This document shows positions 36,394 to 44,021 of a DNA stretch of 64,000 nt, piece after piece. Both the position numbers and the translations under genes were made by a program. A model generated the notes under the pieces. That model searched no databases and was not told where the DNA came from. It worked only from the letters and a program-made list of their open reading frames with translations. Within the stretch, counting starts at the first letter, position 1, and each line of letters starts with the position of its first letter. Source of the DNA: Microbacterium mangrovi (lineage in GTDB: Bacteria; Actinomycetota; Actinomycetes; Actinomycetales; Microbacteriaceae). Location of the stretch: positions 124,001-188,000 of the forward strand of contig NZ_JTDK01000006.1 of assembly GCF_000802305.1 (NCBI RefSeq), read 5' to 3'.

Positions 36394-36428
36394 AGAAGAG
36401 TCGCGCTCGGGTTTGGCTCACCGAGCGC
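36391..36428 (-). terminator. Possible terminator of the beta-helix lipoprotein gene
   Basis: GCGCTCGG (36403-36410) and CCGAGCGC (36421-36428) are perfect 8-base arms with a 10-base loop that contains the lipoprotein stop codon. On the minus strand the hairpin is followed by GACTCTTCTTTC, pyrimidine-rich but without a pure T run. It could attenuate read-through into the giant gene. Confidence 0.45.
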
Positions 36429-37704
36429 CCGCCTGCAGCGGACAGGTGTTCGATTCCAGAGTCGGTGCCGCCGACCCTGCGACGACGATGCCGAACGGCG
36501 TGCCGGGGCACGAGACGCCCCCGACCCAGCCGCGGGCGGAGCCGCTCATGATCAGCGCGGCCTTGCGGGTGCCGGTGACACGCAGGCCCTTGATCGTCGG
36601 CGCCGCGGATGAATCGGCCTGCACGCCGACCGATCCGCCGGAAACGATGTTCGATTCCAGGGCAGGGGAGGCGTGCCCGGTGATCGCGACCCCGAGTCCG
36701 TTGCCGCGCATCGTGCTGTGTGCCACGGAACCGCTCGCGTGATCCAGGAAGACGATCCCGGCCCGCGTGTTGTCGGCGACGGTCGCGGACTCGATGCTCA
36801 CCCGTCCATCGCCGGTGACGGCGAGTCCCGCCCAGCCGTTGCCGGACAGGACGGACTCCGTGACCTCCAGGGTCGTGTCGGTCCGGACCCGTCCGGTGTC
36901 GCTCCCCGACACGTATACGCCGGCACCGCCGGCTCCGCCGGATCCCGCCTTGGCGCCGCTGACCCGCACCCGGTTGAGGGCGAGCGACGCCTGCGGGCCG
37001 GCGACGATTCCGGACGCCGGCCGGGCGCCGACGAGCCGCACCGAGAGGTCGCTGAACCGCACCGTGCCGGCCGCGGCGATGAGGACGGCGGCATCGGCGG
37101 CATCCGAGCGGAGCACGGACGCGTCGCGCCCGGCACCGCGCACCGCGATGCCGTCGAGGAGCACGAGGGTGTCATCGAGATTCGTGATGCCCTTCGGGAG
37201 GACGATCGTGGATCCGGATGCCGCTCGCGCGACGGCATCCCGCAGATCCTGGCCTGCGGCGAGCGTCGTCGTGGCCGCCTTGTCGCCGACGGTGCCCAAC
37301 AGCGTCGCCGACAGCCGCCGCCAGACCGCATCGCGCACCGTGCCCTCGTGCGGGATGCCCGCCAGGCCCGTCGCGAGGTCGTCGTCGAAGTGCGCGCACC
37401 CGGCCTGCCGGCGGATCGAACGCGCCGTGCTGACGGCGCTGCTCAGCGCATCCGTGGGTGCGACCGCCGCGCCCGTCGGGCTGGGCAGGGGACTCGGCGA
37501 CGCGCCCGTGGTCGCCTCTGCATACCCGGACACCACCGTGCGGGCGGCGTCCACGACGCGGGCGACGGCGTCCGCGCAGGTCGCGCTCGTGCGCGGCGTC
37601 GGAGACCGGCTGTGGGTGGCGGGCCCGCCGGTGCAGCCGGCCAGCAGCATTGCCGTGCCGACCAGCAGGGCAGCGGGCACGTCGCGCCGCATCCGTCCGT
37701 GCAT
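36418..37704 (-). CDS. Parallel beta-helix lipoprotein
   Basis: This 428-residue protein starts at ATG 37704 because GGAGGAG lies five bases before it; the upstream in-frame GTG at 37728 has no such site. The N-terminus is basic (MHGRMRRD) followed by a hydrophobic run ending in the lipobox LLAGC, so it should be an exported lipoprotein anchored on the outer face of the membrane. A Ser/Pro/Thr-rich spacer follows, then from about residue 140 repeated short strands (SVLSGNGWAGLAVTGDGRVS, ATVADNTRAGIVFLD, STMRGNGLGVAITG) typical of right-handed parallel beta-helix (PbH1) repeats. It lacks recognisable catalytic residues of a polysaccharide lyase. It lies 168 bases upstream of the giant gene on the same strand, so it may assist, anchor or process that protein; this is inference. 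Confidence 0.75.
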   Translation of the reverse strand: MHGRMRRDVPAALLVGTAMLLAGCTGGPATHSRSPTPRTSATCADAVARVVDAARTVVSGYAEATTGASPSPLPSPTGAAVAPTDALSSAVSTARSIRRQAGCAHFDDDLATGLAGIPHEGTVRDAVWRRLSATLLGTVGDKAATTTLAAGQDLRDAVARAASGSTIVLPKGITNLDDTLVLLDGIAVRGAGRDASVLRSDAADAAVLIAAAGTVRFSDLSVRLVGARPASGIVAGPQASLALNRVRVSGAKAGSGGAGGAGVYVSGSDTGRVRTDTTLEVTESVLSGNGWAGLAVTGDGRVSIESATVADNTRAGIVFLDHASGSVAHSTMRGNGLGVAITGHASPALESNIVSGGSVGVQADSSAAPTIKGLRVTGTRKAALIMSGSARGWVGGVSCPGTPFGIVVAGSAAPTLESNTCPLQAGAR

Positions 37705-37838
37705 CCCAGCTCCTCCCACCGGTCTCACAGTCCGGAGCCTAGCGTCGTCGGCGCCCGCTGCGCCTCATTGCCCCCCCGCACGCAGAGCGATATGACCGGC
37801 GACGCGTACGCGGTCTCATCGTTCCCGCACGCTCAGTG

Positions 37839-37876
37839 CGTTTCGTCTCGTCGCTGCGCTCCTCGCTCAACGACCG
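37839..37876. repeat. REP-like intergenic element
   Basis: The sequence reads CGTTTCGTCTCG, TCGCTGCGCTCC and TCGCTCAACGACCGG in succession, resembling the short interspersed sequences seen at gene ends in Microbacteriaceae genomes (from memory). It overlaps the last codons of the permease gene. No second copy is visible in this window. Confidence 0.3.
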
Positions 37877-39294
37877 GCTTCCCGCCGGGATCGGACCGCG
37901 GTGCGAGACCGCTTCTGAACGACGAGCCCGATCGCGACGACGACGGCGGCGAGGACGGCAGTCGCCGCGAGTTCCCCGCGCAGGTCCGACCAGATCGCCA
38001 TCAAGACGAGCACGACGCAGATGAACACGATGACCGCCCAGGTGAGGAACGGATACGCCCACATTCGGATGACCAGGTGCTCGTCCAGCGTCTCCGCCCG
38101 CCGGCGCATGACCAGTTGCGAGATGGCGATCACGAGATAGACCAGCAGCGCGACGGCGCCCGAGCTGGCGAGCAGCGTCGAAAAGACCCGCCCGGGTGCG
38201 AAGTAGTTCGCCACCACCGCGACGAAGCCGACGACCGTCGACAGCAGGACCGCCGCCCGCGGCACACCGCTTCGCGACGTCCGGGACAGGAGCTTCGGGG
38301 CATCGCCGCGTTCGGCCAATGAGTACGCCATGCGGGATGCCGTGTACAGCGCCGAGTTGAGGCACGACGCGACCGATACGAGCACGACCGCGTCGACGAT
38401 CAGCCTCGCTCCCGGCACATTCAGAACGGTCAGTGCCGCCAGGAATGAGCCGTCCTGGATCAGAGAAGGATCGTTCCAGGGAACGAGACAGATGACGAAG
38501 AAGATCGAGACGAGGTAGAAGATGCTGATCCGCCAGATCACTGATCGGGTCGCACGCCGGATCTGCGACGCCGGGTTCTCTGATTCGGCAGCGGCGATCG
38601 TGACGATCTCGGTACCCATGAAGGTGAACATGGTGGTCAGCAGCGCGGCGGCGACCGCCCCGACGCCGTTGGGGAAGAAGCCGCCGTTTTCGACCAGGTT
38701 CCTCGCGCCCGCGTGCTCCGGCCCGAAGACGCCGACGAATGCCAGGGCACCGACGATGATGAACGCGATGATCGCGAGCACCTTCAGAAGCGCGAACCAG
38801 AACTCGAACTCGCCGTAGTTCTTCACACTGAACAGGTTGGTGATCGTCAACGCGAGGGTGATGACCAGTGCGAAGACCCAGAGATCGACCTGCGGAATCC
38901 ACGAGTGCAGGATGGCGGCGGCGGCCGTCGCCTCGACGGGGATCACAAGCACCCAGAACCACCAGTAGAGCCAGCCGATGCTGAAGCCCGCCCATCGGCC
39001 GATCGCACGCGTCGCGTAGACCGAGAACGAGCCTGACGCCGGGTTCGCTGCCGCCATTTCGCCCAGCATTCTCATGACGAGCACGACGAGCGCGCCGGCG
39101 GTGAGATATGAGATCAGTACGGCCGGTCCGGCCAGGTGGATGGCCGTTCCGGATCCGATGAACAGGCCCGCGCCGATGACTCCGGCGATGCTCAGCATCG
39201 TCACATGTCGGGTTTTCAAGCCGGTGGAGAGGTTGCCGGTCGCGCGCTGCGGCGCGCCGTGTTCGGGAGTCGGTTCCGTCGTGCTTCGTTGCAT
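37867..39294 (-). CDS. Amino-acid permease (APC superfamily, AAT/GabP-like)
   Basis: The protein has 475 residues and about 12 membrane segments. The first carries the APC hallmark GVIGAGLFIGSGTAI, and GEMAAANPASGSFSVYA in TM3 is typical of the AAT subfamily (GabP, aromatic and basic amino-acid permeases). TM6 with FMGTEIVTIAAAESENP and the loop LAERGDAPKLLSRTSRSGVP also fit. It imports an amino acid or GABA by proton symport; the substrate cannot be set. The start is ATG 39294, with TAGCGT exactly six bases upstream, pointing to a leaderless mRNA. It lies downstream of the TRIC gene but is separated by 159 bases holding a phased repeat array, so separate control is likely. Confidence 0.88.
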   Translation of the reverse strand: MQRSTTEPTPEHGAPQRATGNLSTGLKTRHVTMLSIAGVIGAGLFIGSGTAIHLAGPAVLISYLTAGALVVLVMRMLGEMAAANPASGSFSVYATRAIGRWAGFSIGWLYWWFWVLVIPVEATAAAAILHSWIPQVDLWVFALVITLALTITNLFSVKNYGEFEFWFALLKVLAIIAFIIVGALAFVGVFGPEHAGARNLVENGGFFPNGVGAVAAALLTTMFTFMGTEIVTIAAAESENPASQIRRATRSVIWRISIFYLVSIFFVICLVPWNDPSLIQDGSFLAALTVLNVPGARLIVDAVVLVSVASCLNSALYTASRMAYSLAERGDAPKLLSRTSRSGVPRAAVLLSTVVGFVAVVANYFAPGRVFSTLLASSGAVALLVYLVIAISQLVMRRRAETLDEHLVIRMWAYPFLTWAVIVFICVVLVLMAIWSDLRGELAATAVLAAVVVAIGLVVQKRSRTAVRSRREAGR

Positions 39295-39300
39295 CCCTCG

Positions 39301-39306
39301 ACGCTA
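39301..39306 (-). promoter_or_regulatory. Leaderless -10 box of the permease gene
   Basis: TAGCGT on the minus strand (TAnnnT) is followed by CGAGGG and then the ATG, so transcription should begin at the start codon. Confidence 0.5.
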
Positions 39307-39344
39307 AGCAGCGGGAGTCCGCGCGCACCCGCATGCGTGCGAAT

Positions 39345-39414
39345 TGAGTACCTGAGGCCGCAGTTTTGAGTAGCGAAATCTCAGAATTGAGTAGTGAAAC
39401 GCCAGAAATGAGTA
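39345..39414. repeat. Four phased TGAGTA direct repeats upstream of the permease
   Basis: TGAGTA begins at 39345, 39367, 39388 and 39409, spacing 22, 21 and 21 bases, that is two helical turns. The last three copies extend to a common pattern (A/T)(A/T)(A/T)TGAGTAG(T/C)GA. Phasing puts all copies on one face of the DNA, as expected for cooperative binding by a regulator. They lie 51-120 bases upstream of the permease start. Confidence 0.6.
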
Positions 39415-39453
39415 GTCGAGGCCAAGAGTCGTGGTGGGTCGGGGAGCCGGTCC

Positions 39454-40152
39454 CTATTCGGCGTCGGGCGGCCGCACGATCGGCACGGCGGTGGTCTCCA
39501 CCGCGACCTTGCGGCGATACAGCATCCGCTGCTCGGGGAGGGACAGGTCGAAGATGACCGCGAGAAGGCGGATCACGGTGGTCACGACGATCCCGATGAT
39601 CGCGGCCGCCGCGATCGGCACGCCGAACGCATGCAGGACGACGAGCACCACGCTGCCGGCGCCGGCAGCGACCGCGTAGAGAGAGCCGACGTGCATGATG
39701 GCCACCGGGAGCCCCACCAGCACGTCGCGCAGCACGCTGCCCCCGACCGCCGCGCAGACGCCCACGAAGATCGCCGGGATGACGGGCAGCCCGAACGAGA
39801 GCGACTTGGTCGTGCCGAAGGCTCCGAACATGCCGATCACGACGGCGTCCAGCGCGACGATGGCGGCGTTCAGGCGCTGGAAGATCCCGGCCAGCAGCAT
39901 TCCGATGAGCGCCGCGCCGACGGCCGTGAGCAGATACCAGTTGCTCTGCAGGGAGCGCGGCGTGACGTTGAGCAGCAGGTCGCGGATGAGCCCGCCGCCG
40001 AGGCCGATCATGACGCCGATGATGACCACGCCGAGGAAGTCGAGCCGGCGCTGCCCGCGGAATCCGGAGGCGAAAAGGGCCCCCTGGATGCCGCCGAGCC
40101 CGACTGCGGTGAGGTCCGCCCACAGCGGGATCACGAATGTCTGCTGGTCCAC
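39454..40152 (-). CDS. TRIC-type / UPF0126 membrane channel
   Basis: This is a 232-residue integral membrane protein with two homologous halves, each holding a GGGxxRDxL motif: [16 protein letters not shown] and [16 protein letters not shown]. This duplicated motif defines the UPF0126 family, whose members are trimeric intracellular cation (TRIC) channel homologues; some act in glycine uptake. Seven membrane segments are expected. The start is GTG 40152, with GACAAT six bases upstream, and an ATG eight bases further up is out of frame. It is divergent from recO with only 36 bases between. Confidence 0.85.
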   Translation of the reverse strand: MDQQTFVIPLWADLTAVGLGGIQGALFASGFRGQRRLDFLGVVIIGVMIGLGGGLIRDLLLNVTPRSLQSNWYLLTAVGAALIGMLLAGIFQRLNAAIVALDAVVIGMFGAFGTTKSLSFGLPVIPAIFVGVCAAVGGSVLRDVLVGLPVAIMHVGSLYAVAAGAGSVVLVVLHAFGVPIAAAAIIGIVVTTVIRLLAVIFDLSLPEQRMLYRRKVAVETTAVPIVRPPDAE

Positions 40153-40158
40153 GCACCC

Positions 40159-40182
40159 ATTGTCGTACCCGCCCGCGATAAT
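40159..40182. promoter_or_regulatory. Divergent leaderless promoters of recO and the TRIC gene
   Basis: On the plus strand GATAAT (40177-40182) is followed by six bases and the recO GTG. On the minus strand GACAAT (40159-40164) is followed by six bases and the TRIC GTG. Both mRNAs would start at the start codon, and the two -10 boxes are only 12 bases apart, so polymerase binding should be mutually exclusive. Confidence 0.6.
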
Positions 40183-40188
40183 CGATGT

Positions 40189-40929
40189 GTGCCCACCTAT
40201 CGCGATGAGGTCGTCGTCCTCCGAACCCACAAGCTGGGTGAGGCCGACCGCATCCTGACGCTCCTGAGCCGGCAGCACGGCAAGGTGCGCGCGGTCGCCA
40301 AGGGCGTGCGGCGCACGTCGTCGCGGTTCGGCGCGCGGCTGGAGCCGTTCATGGTCGCCGATGTGCAGCTCTACCAGGGCCGCAGTCTCGACATCGTCCA
40401 GCAGGCCGAGTCGCTCGGGTCCTACGGCAGCGAGATCGCGGTGCACTACGACCGGTACACCGCTGCGAGCGCCATGGTGGAGGCGGCCGACCGGCTGAAC
40501 GAGGCCGAGGCGACGCCGCAGCAGTATCTGCTGCTGGTCGGCGGCCTGCGAGCTCTGAGCCGGGGCGACCACGCCGCGCGCAGCATCCTCGACTCCTATC
40601 TGCTGCGTGCGATGTCGCTGTCCGGCTGGGCGCCCGGCCTCGAGGACTGCACGCGGTGCGGGGCCACAGGGCCCCACGACGCGTTCGTGGCCCAGCTCGG
40701 CGGCGTCGTCTGCGCGGACTGCGCGCCGGCCGGGGCGGCGCGGATCGCACCCGAGACGGGGGCGCTGCTGCGTTCGCTCATCGCGGGGGAGTGGGAGGCG
40801 GTGGATGCCGGCTCCGCGCAGGCGTCGGCGGCGGCATCCGGACTCATCGCCGCGTACGCGCAGTGGCATCTGGAGCGCGGCATCCGCTCGCTCGCACTCG
40901 TGACGAACACCGGAGAGGCAGGCCTGTGA
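40189..40929 (+). CDS. recO: DNA repair protein RecO
   Basis: The 246-residue protein begins [20 protein letters not shown], the typical RecO N-terminal OB fold, followed by [21 protein letters not shown] and a helical C-terminal half. A CTRCG...CADC pair forms the zinc site found in many RecO proteins. RecO loads RecA onto SSB-coated DNA with RecR in recombinational repair. The start GTG 40189 is fixed by GATAAT six bases upstream. It is the first gene of a tight recO-uppS-NYN-frnE operon; its TGA overlaps the uppS GTG by three bases. Confidence 0.93.
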   Translation: MPTYRDEVVVLRTHKLGEADRILTLLSRQHGKVRAVAKGVRRTSSRFGARLEPFMVADVQLYQGRSLDIVQQAESLGSYGSEIAVHYDRYTAASAMVEAADRLNEAEATPQQYLLLVGGLRALSRGDHAARSILDSYLLRAMSLSGWAPGLEDCTRCGATGPHDAFVAQLGGVVCADCAPAGAARIAPETGALLRSLIAGEWEAVDAGSAQASAAASGLIAAYAQWHLERGIRSLALVTNTGEAGL

Positions 40930-41738
40930 GCCCCAAGCCGTTCACGCACCCCGACGCGGTCCCGTACCGTCCGCTGGACTGGACGGGGCAGCAGCCGCCG
41001 GCGTGGCCGCGCGGGAGCGTGCCGCAGCACGTGGCGATCGTGATGGACGGCAACGGACGCTGGGCGAATCGCCGCGGCCTGCCGCGCATCGAGGGCCACC
41101 GCGCGGGGGAGACCTCGATGATGGACGTCATCGCGGGCGCCGTGCAGGCGGGCGTCAAGCATCTGTCGCTCTATGCCTTCTCCACCGAGAACTGGCGCCG
41201 CTCACCCGACGAGGTGCGCTTTCTCATGGGGTTCAACCGCGAGGTGCTGCACCGTCATCGCGACCAGATGAACGAGTGGGGGGTGCGCATCCGCTGGGCG
41301 GGTCGCCGCCCGAAGCTGTGGGGGTCGGTGATCAAAGACCTGCAGATCGCCGAGCAGCTCACGAAGGACAACGACACCCTCACCCTCACGATGTGCGTCA
41401 ACTACGGCGGCCGCATCGAGATCGTCGACGCGGTGCGCCGGGTCGCCGAAGACGTGGCGGCCGGACGCATCAAGCCGCAGGCGATCAACGAGAAGATGAT
41501 CCGCCGACACCTCTACATCCCGGACATGCCCGATGTCGACCTGTTCATCCGCTCCAGCGGCGAGCAGCGCAGCTCCAACTTCCTGCTGTGGGAGTCGGCG
41601 TACGCCGAGTACGTGTTCCTCGACACGCTGTGGCCGGACTTCGACCGGGCCGAGCTGTGGCGCGCGATCGACATCTATCTGGATCGCGACCGCCGGTTCG
41701 GCGGCGCCGTGGACAAGCCCCAGGAGACCCAGCGATGA
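40926..41738 (+). CDS. uppS: Isoprenyl (undecaprenyl) diphosphate synthase
   Basis: The 270-residue cis-prenyltransferase carries [17 protein letters not shown] (catalytic Asp and pyrophosphate-binding loop), [15 protein letters not shown], and the C-terminal [18 protein letters not shown] motif. It condenses isopentenyl diphosphate to make the polyprenyl carrier for peptidoglycan and wall polymers. Actinobacteria often have two paralogues of differing chain length, so whether this makes the C50-C55 lipid or a shorter product is not decided. It overlaps recO (GTGA) and the next gene (ATGA), so translation is coupled. Confidence 0.95.
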   Translation: MSPKPFTHPDAVPYRPLDWTGQQPPAWPRGSVPQHVAIVMDGNGRWANRRGLPRIEGHRAGETSMMDVIAGAVQAGVKHLSLYAFSTENWRRSPDEVRFLMGFNREVLHRHRDQMNEWGVRIRWAGRRPKLWGSVIKDLQIAEQLTKDNDTLTLTMCVNYGGRIEIVDAVRRVAEDVAAGRIKPQAINEKMIRRHLYIPDMPDVDLFIRSSGEQRSSNFLLWESAYAEYVFLDTLWPDFDRAELWRAIDIYLDRDRRFGGAVDKPQETQR

Positions 41739-42751
41739 GAGAACGCGCCGCCCTGTACGTGGATGCCGGCTACCTGCTGTCGGCGTCGGCGACGCGGGTC
41801 GCGGGCACGTCGCTGCGCGGCGCCGTGACCGTCGACTACGCCGAGCTGGCCGCCGCCCTCATCACGCACGCCGAGGCCTCGGAGGGCCTCAAGGTGCTGC
41901 GCATCAACTGGTACGACGCCGGGCGCCACGGCACTCCCAGCCTCGAGCAGGAGCAGATCGCGCTGCTGCCGCGACTGAAGCTGCGCCTGGGTCGCACCGG
42001 CTACGACGGCGAGCAGAAGGGGGTCGATCTGCGCATCGGCCTGGACATGCTCACGCACGCCCGCAACGGCGCCGCCGACGTCTTCTTCCTGGTGTCCGGC
42101 GACGACGATCTCACCGAGGCCGTCGAAGAGGCGCAGGCGCACGGCGTCCAGGTGACGGTGCTGGCGATTCCGGATGCCGCGGGCAATCCGCACGGGGTGA
42201 GCCGGCACCTGCGCATGGCGGCCGACTCCGTCGAGGTCTTCGACGGCGCCATCATCGACGCGCTCGTGGAGCGGCGCGCCGTGGCCGACACCGCGGTCGC
42301 CGGGGCGCCGAGCCCGGCGATGTTCGGTGGCACCCACCGGCCGGCCCCCGCGACGGCGCCGGTGCCGACGTTCACGCCGAACCGCCGCGTGTCCGAGCCG
42401 GCGCCGCGGACGCCGTCCCACGAGGTGGTGTACTCGTCGGCGACGGGCCTGCCGCCGACCGGTCAGGCCGTCTACCTCGACGAGGCCAAGCTCACCGAGC
42501 AGGTCGACGAGGTGTGCCGCCGCGTGCTCAGCGCCTGGCTGCGCAGCGCGACTCCCGAAGCCCGCGAGGCGCTGGATGCCGGCCGGCCCCAGATTCCGCG
42601 CGACATCGATCGCACCCTGCTGGTGGACCTCTCCGATGCGCGCGGGGAGTACGACCTGACGGACGCGATGCGGTACCGGCTGCGGGAGCGGTTCTGGGTG
42701 GTGCGCGACGAGGATGGAATGCCCGACCCCTCCGCCGAGGTTGCTTCTTGA
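41735..42751 (+). CDS. NYN-domain protein (PIN-like nuclease fold)
   Basis: This 338-residue protein begins with ALYVDAGYLLSAS, then KVLRINWYDAG, KGVDLRIGLDMLTHA and VFFLVSGDDDLTEAVEEAQ. These are the acidic motifs of the NYN/PIN-like nuclease fold (conserved Asp in VDAG, DLRIGLD and SGDDDL), occupying about residues 1-175. A Pro/Ala-rich linker follows, then a conserved helical C-terminal part of about 110 residues of unknown role. NYN proteins process or degrade RNA; the substrate here is unknown. It sits between uppS and frnE with a 4-base overlap upstream. Confidence 0.82.
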   Translation: MRERAALYVDAGYLLSASATRVAGTSLRGAVTVDYAELAAALITHAEASEGLKVLRINWYDAGRHGTPSLEQEQIALLPRLKLRLGRTGYDGEQKGVDLRIGLDMLTHARNGAADVFFLVSGDDDLTEAVEEAQAHGVQVTVLAIPDAAGNPHGVSRHLRMAADSVEVFDGAIIDALVERRAVADTAVAGAPSPAMFGGTHRPAPATAPVPTFTPNRRVSEPAPRTPSHEVVYSSATGLPPTGQAVYLDEAKLTEQVDEVCRRVLSAWLRSATPEAREALDAGRPQIPRDIDRTLLVDLSDARGEYDLTDAMRYRLRERFWVVRDEDGMPDPSAEVAS

Positions 42752-42752
42752 T

Positions 42753-43454
42753 ATGAGTACTGCGACGACCCCCGCCCCCATCACGATCGACGTCTGGTCG
42801 GACATCGCCTGCCCCTGGTGCTACATCGGCAAGCGCAATCTCGAGACGGGTCTGGCCGCGGCATCCGACGATGCGGACGCCCCGCAGGTCGAGATCGTCT
42901 ACCACTCGTTCGAACTGTCCCCCGACACTCCCGTGGACTTCGTGGGCGGCGAGGCCGATTACCTCTCCCAGCACAAGGGCATCTCCGCCGCGCAGGCGCA
43001 CCAGATGCTCGAGCGGGTCACGGGTGTGGCCGCCGATGCGGGCCTCGAGTACCGGTTCGACATCCTGCAGCACACCAACACGGTCAAGGCGCACGAGCTG
43101 CTCCACTACGCGAAGGAGCAGGGCCGGCAGCTCGAGGTGGCCGAGCGCCTGATGTCCGCCTATTTCCTGGAGGGGCGGCACGTCGGTCGCGTCGACGACC
43201 TCGTCGACCTGGCCGCCGAGGCGGGCCTCGACCCGGCGTCCACGCGTGACGCGTTGGAGTCGGCCCGGTACCTGCCCGCCGTGCGCGCCGATCAGGCGCA
43301 GGCGTCGGCGTACGGGATCAACGGCGTGCCGTTCTTCGTGATCGACGGCAAGTACGGCGTCAGCGGCGCGCAGCCGCCGGAGGCCTTCACGCAGGTCGCC
43401 CGTCAGGTGTGGGCGGAGCACCGCGAGGAGTCGGCCGCCGCCGCGGCGGTCTGA
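42753..43454 (+). CDS. DsbA/FrnE-family thiol oxidoreductase
   Basis: The 233-residue protein has ITIDVWSDIACPWCYIGKRNLE with a CPWC active site at about residues 20-23, a helical insertion (AHQMLERVTGVAADAGL, NTVKAHELLHYAKEQG) and the cis-Pro loop GINGVPFFVIDGKYGVSGAQ. This is the FrnE-like branch of the DsbA family, cytosolic because no signal peptide is present. It probably handles disulfide exchange or isomerisation under redox stress. It starts one base after the NYN stop and ends six bases from the convergent glutathione peroxidase gene. Confidence 0.9.
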   Translation: MSTATTPAPITIDVWSDIACPWCYIGKRNLETGLAAASDDADAPQVEIVYHSFELSPDTPVDFVGGEADYLSQHKGISAAQAHQMLERVTGVAADAGLEYRFDILQHTNTVKAHELLHYAKEQGRQLEVAERLMSAYFLEGRHVGRVDDLVDLAAEAGLDPASTRDALESARYLPAVRADQAQASAYGINGVPFFVIDGKYGVSGAQPPEAFTQVARQVWAEHREESAAAAAV

Positions 43455-43460
43455 CCGGGC

Positions 43461-43964
43461 TCAGCCGGGCAGGGCGTCCTCGATCGCCGAGATGATCTCG
43501 GGGTCGTTCGGGACGGTGCGCGGGCGGAAGCGGTGCACCGTTCCGGATGCCGTCACGAGGAACTTCTCGAAGTTCCACTGGATCGGTCCCTGGGCGCCCT
43601 CGGCGTTGCCGGTCCTCTTCAGCGCCTTGTAGAGGGGCGCGGCATGGCTTCCGTTGACCTTGATCTTGGCCATGATCGGGAAGGTGACGCCCCACGTGAC
43701 GGCGCAGTAGTCGAGGATCTCCTCCATGGAGCCGGGCTCCTGGCCCATGAACTGGTTGCACGGGAAGCCGACGACGGTCAGGCCGCGGTCGCCGTAGGCC
43801 TTCTGCAGCTCCTCGAGCTGCTCGTACTGCGGGGTGAGACCGCACTTGGAGGCGACGTTCACGACCAGCACGGCGCGGTCCCCGAAGTCCGCGAGCGTGG
43901 CGCTGCCGCCGTCCGCCGTCTCGAAGGGGATCCGCCGCACATCCGTCAGGGTCGCATTCGTCAT
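43461..43964 (-). CDS. Glutathione peroxidase family protein (Cys type)
   Basis: This 167-residue thioredoxin-fold peroxidase has NVASKCGLTPQYEQLEELQ with the peroxidatic Cys, FPCNQFMGQEPGS with the conserved Cys/Gln, and WNFEKFLV. A Cys replaces selenocysteine. In actinobacteria such enzymes normally draw electrons from thioredoxin or mycothiol-linked systems rather than glutathione. ATG 43964 is preferred over GTG 43970 because TAGCCT lies exactly six bases before it. It is divergent from dusB. Confidence 0.92.
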   Translation of the reverse strand: MTNATLTDVRRIPFETADGGSATLADFGDRAVLVVNVASKCGLTPQYEQLEELQKAYGDRGLTVVGFPCNQFMGQEPGSMEEILDYCAVTWGVTFPIMAKIKVNGSHAAPLYKALKRTGNAEGAQGPIQWNFEKFLVTASGTVHRFRPRTVPNDPEIISAIEDALPG

Positions 43965-43970
43965 ATCCAC

Positions 43971-44015
43971 AGGCTAAGCCAGGCCCGAGCACCACGGCGT
44001 CGCGTCTGGGAGAAT
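43971..44015. promoter_or_regulatory. Divergent leaderless -10 boxes of the peroxidase gene and dusB
   Basis: Minus strand: TAGCCT at 43971-43976 followed by GTGGAT and the peroxidase ATG. Plus strand: GAGAAT at 44010-44015 followed by GGACAG and the dusB GTG. Each fits AnnnT-N6-start. Confidence 0.45.
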
Positions 44016-44021
44016 GGACAG

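Noticed and set aside
39631..40188. N-terminal extension of RecO by more than 180 residues
   Set aside because: It is antisense to the TRIC gene; the GTG at 40189 with its -10 box gives a normal RecO length.
40153..40869. Long N-terminal extension of the TRIC protein
   Set aside because: It is antisense to recO and the known family begins near the GTG at 40152.
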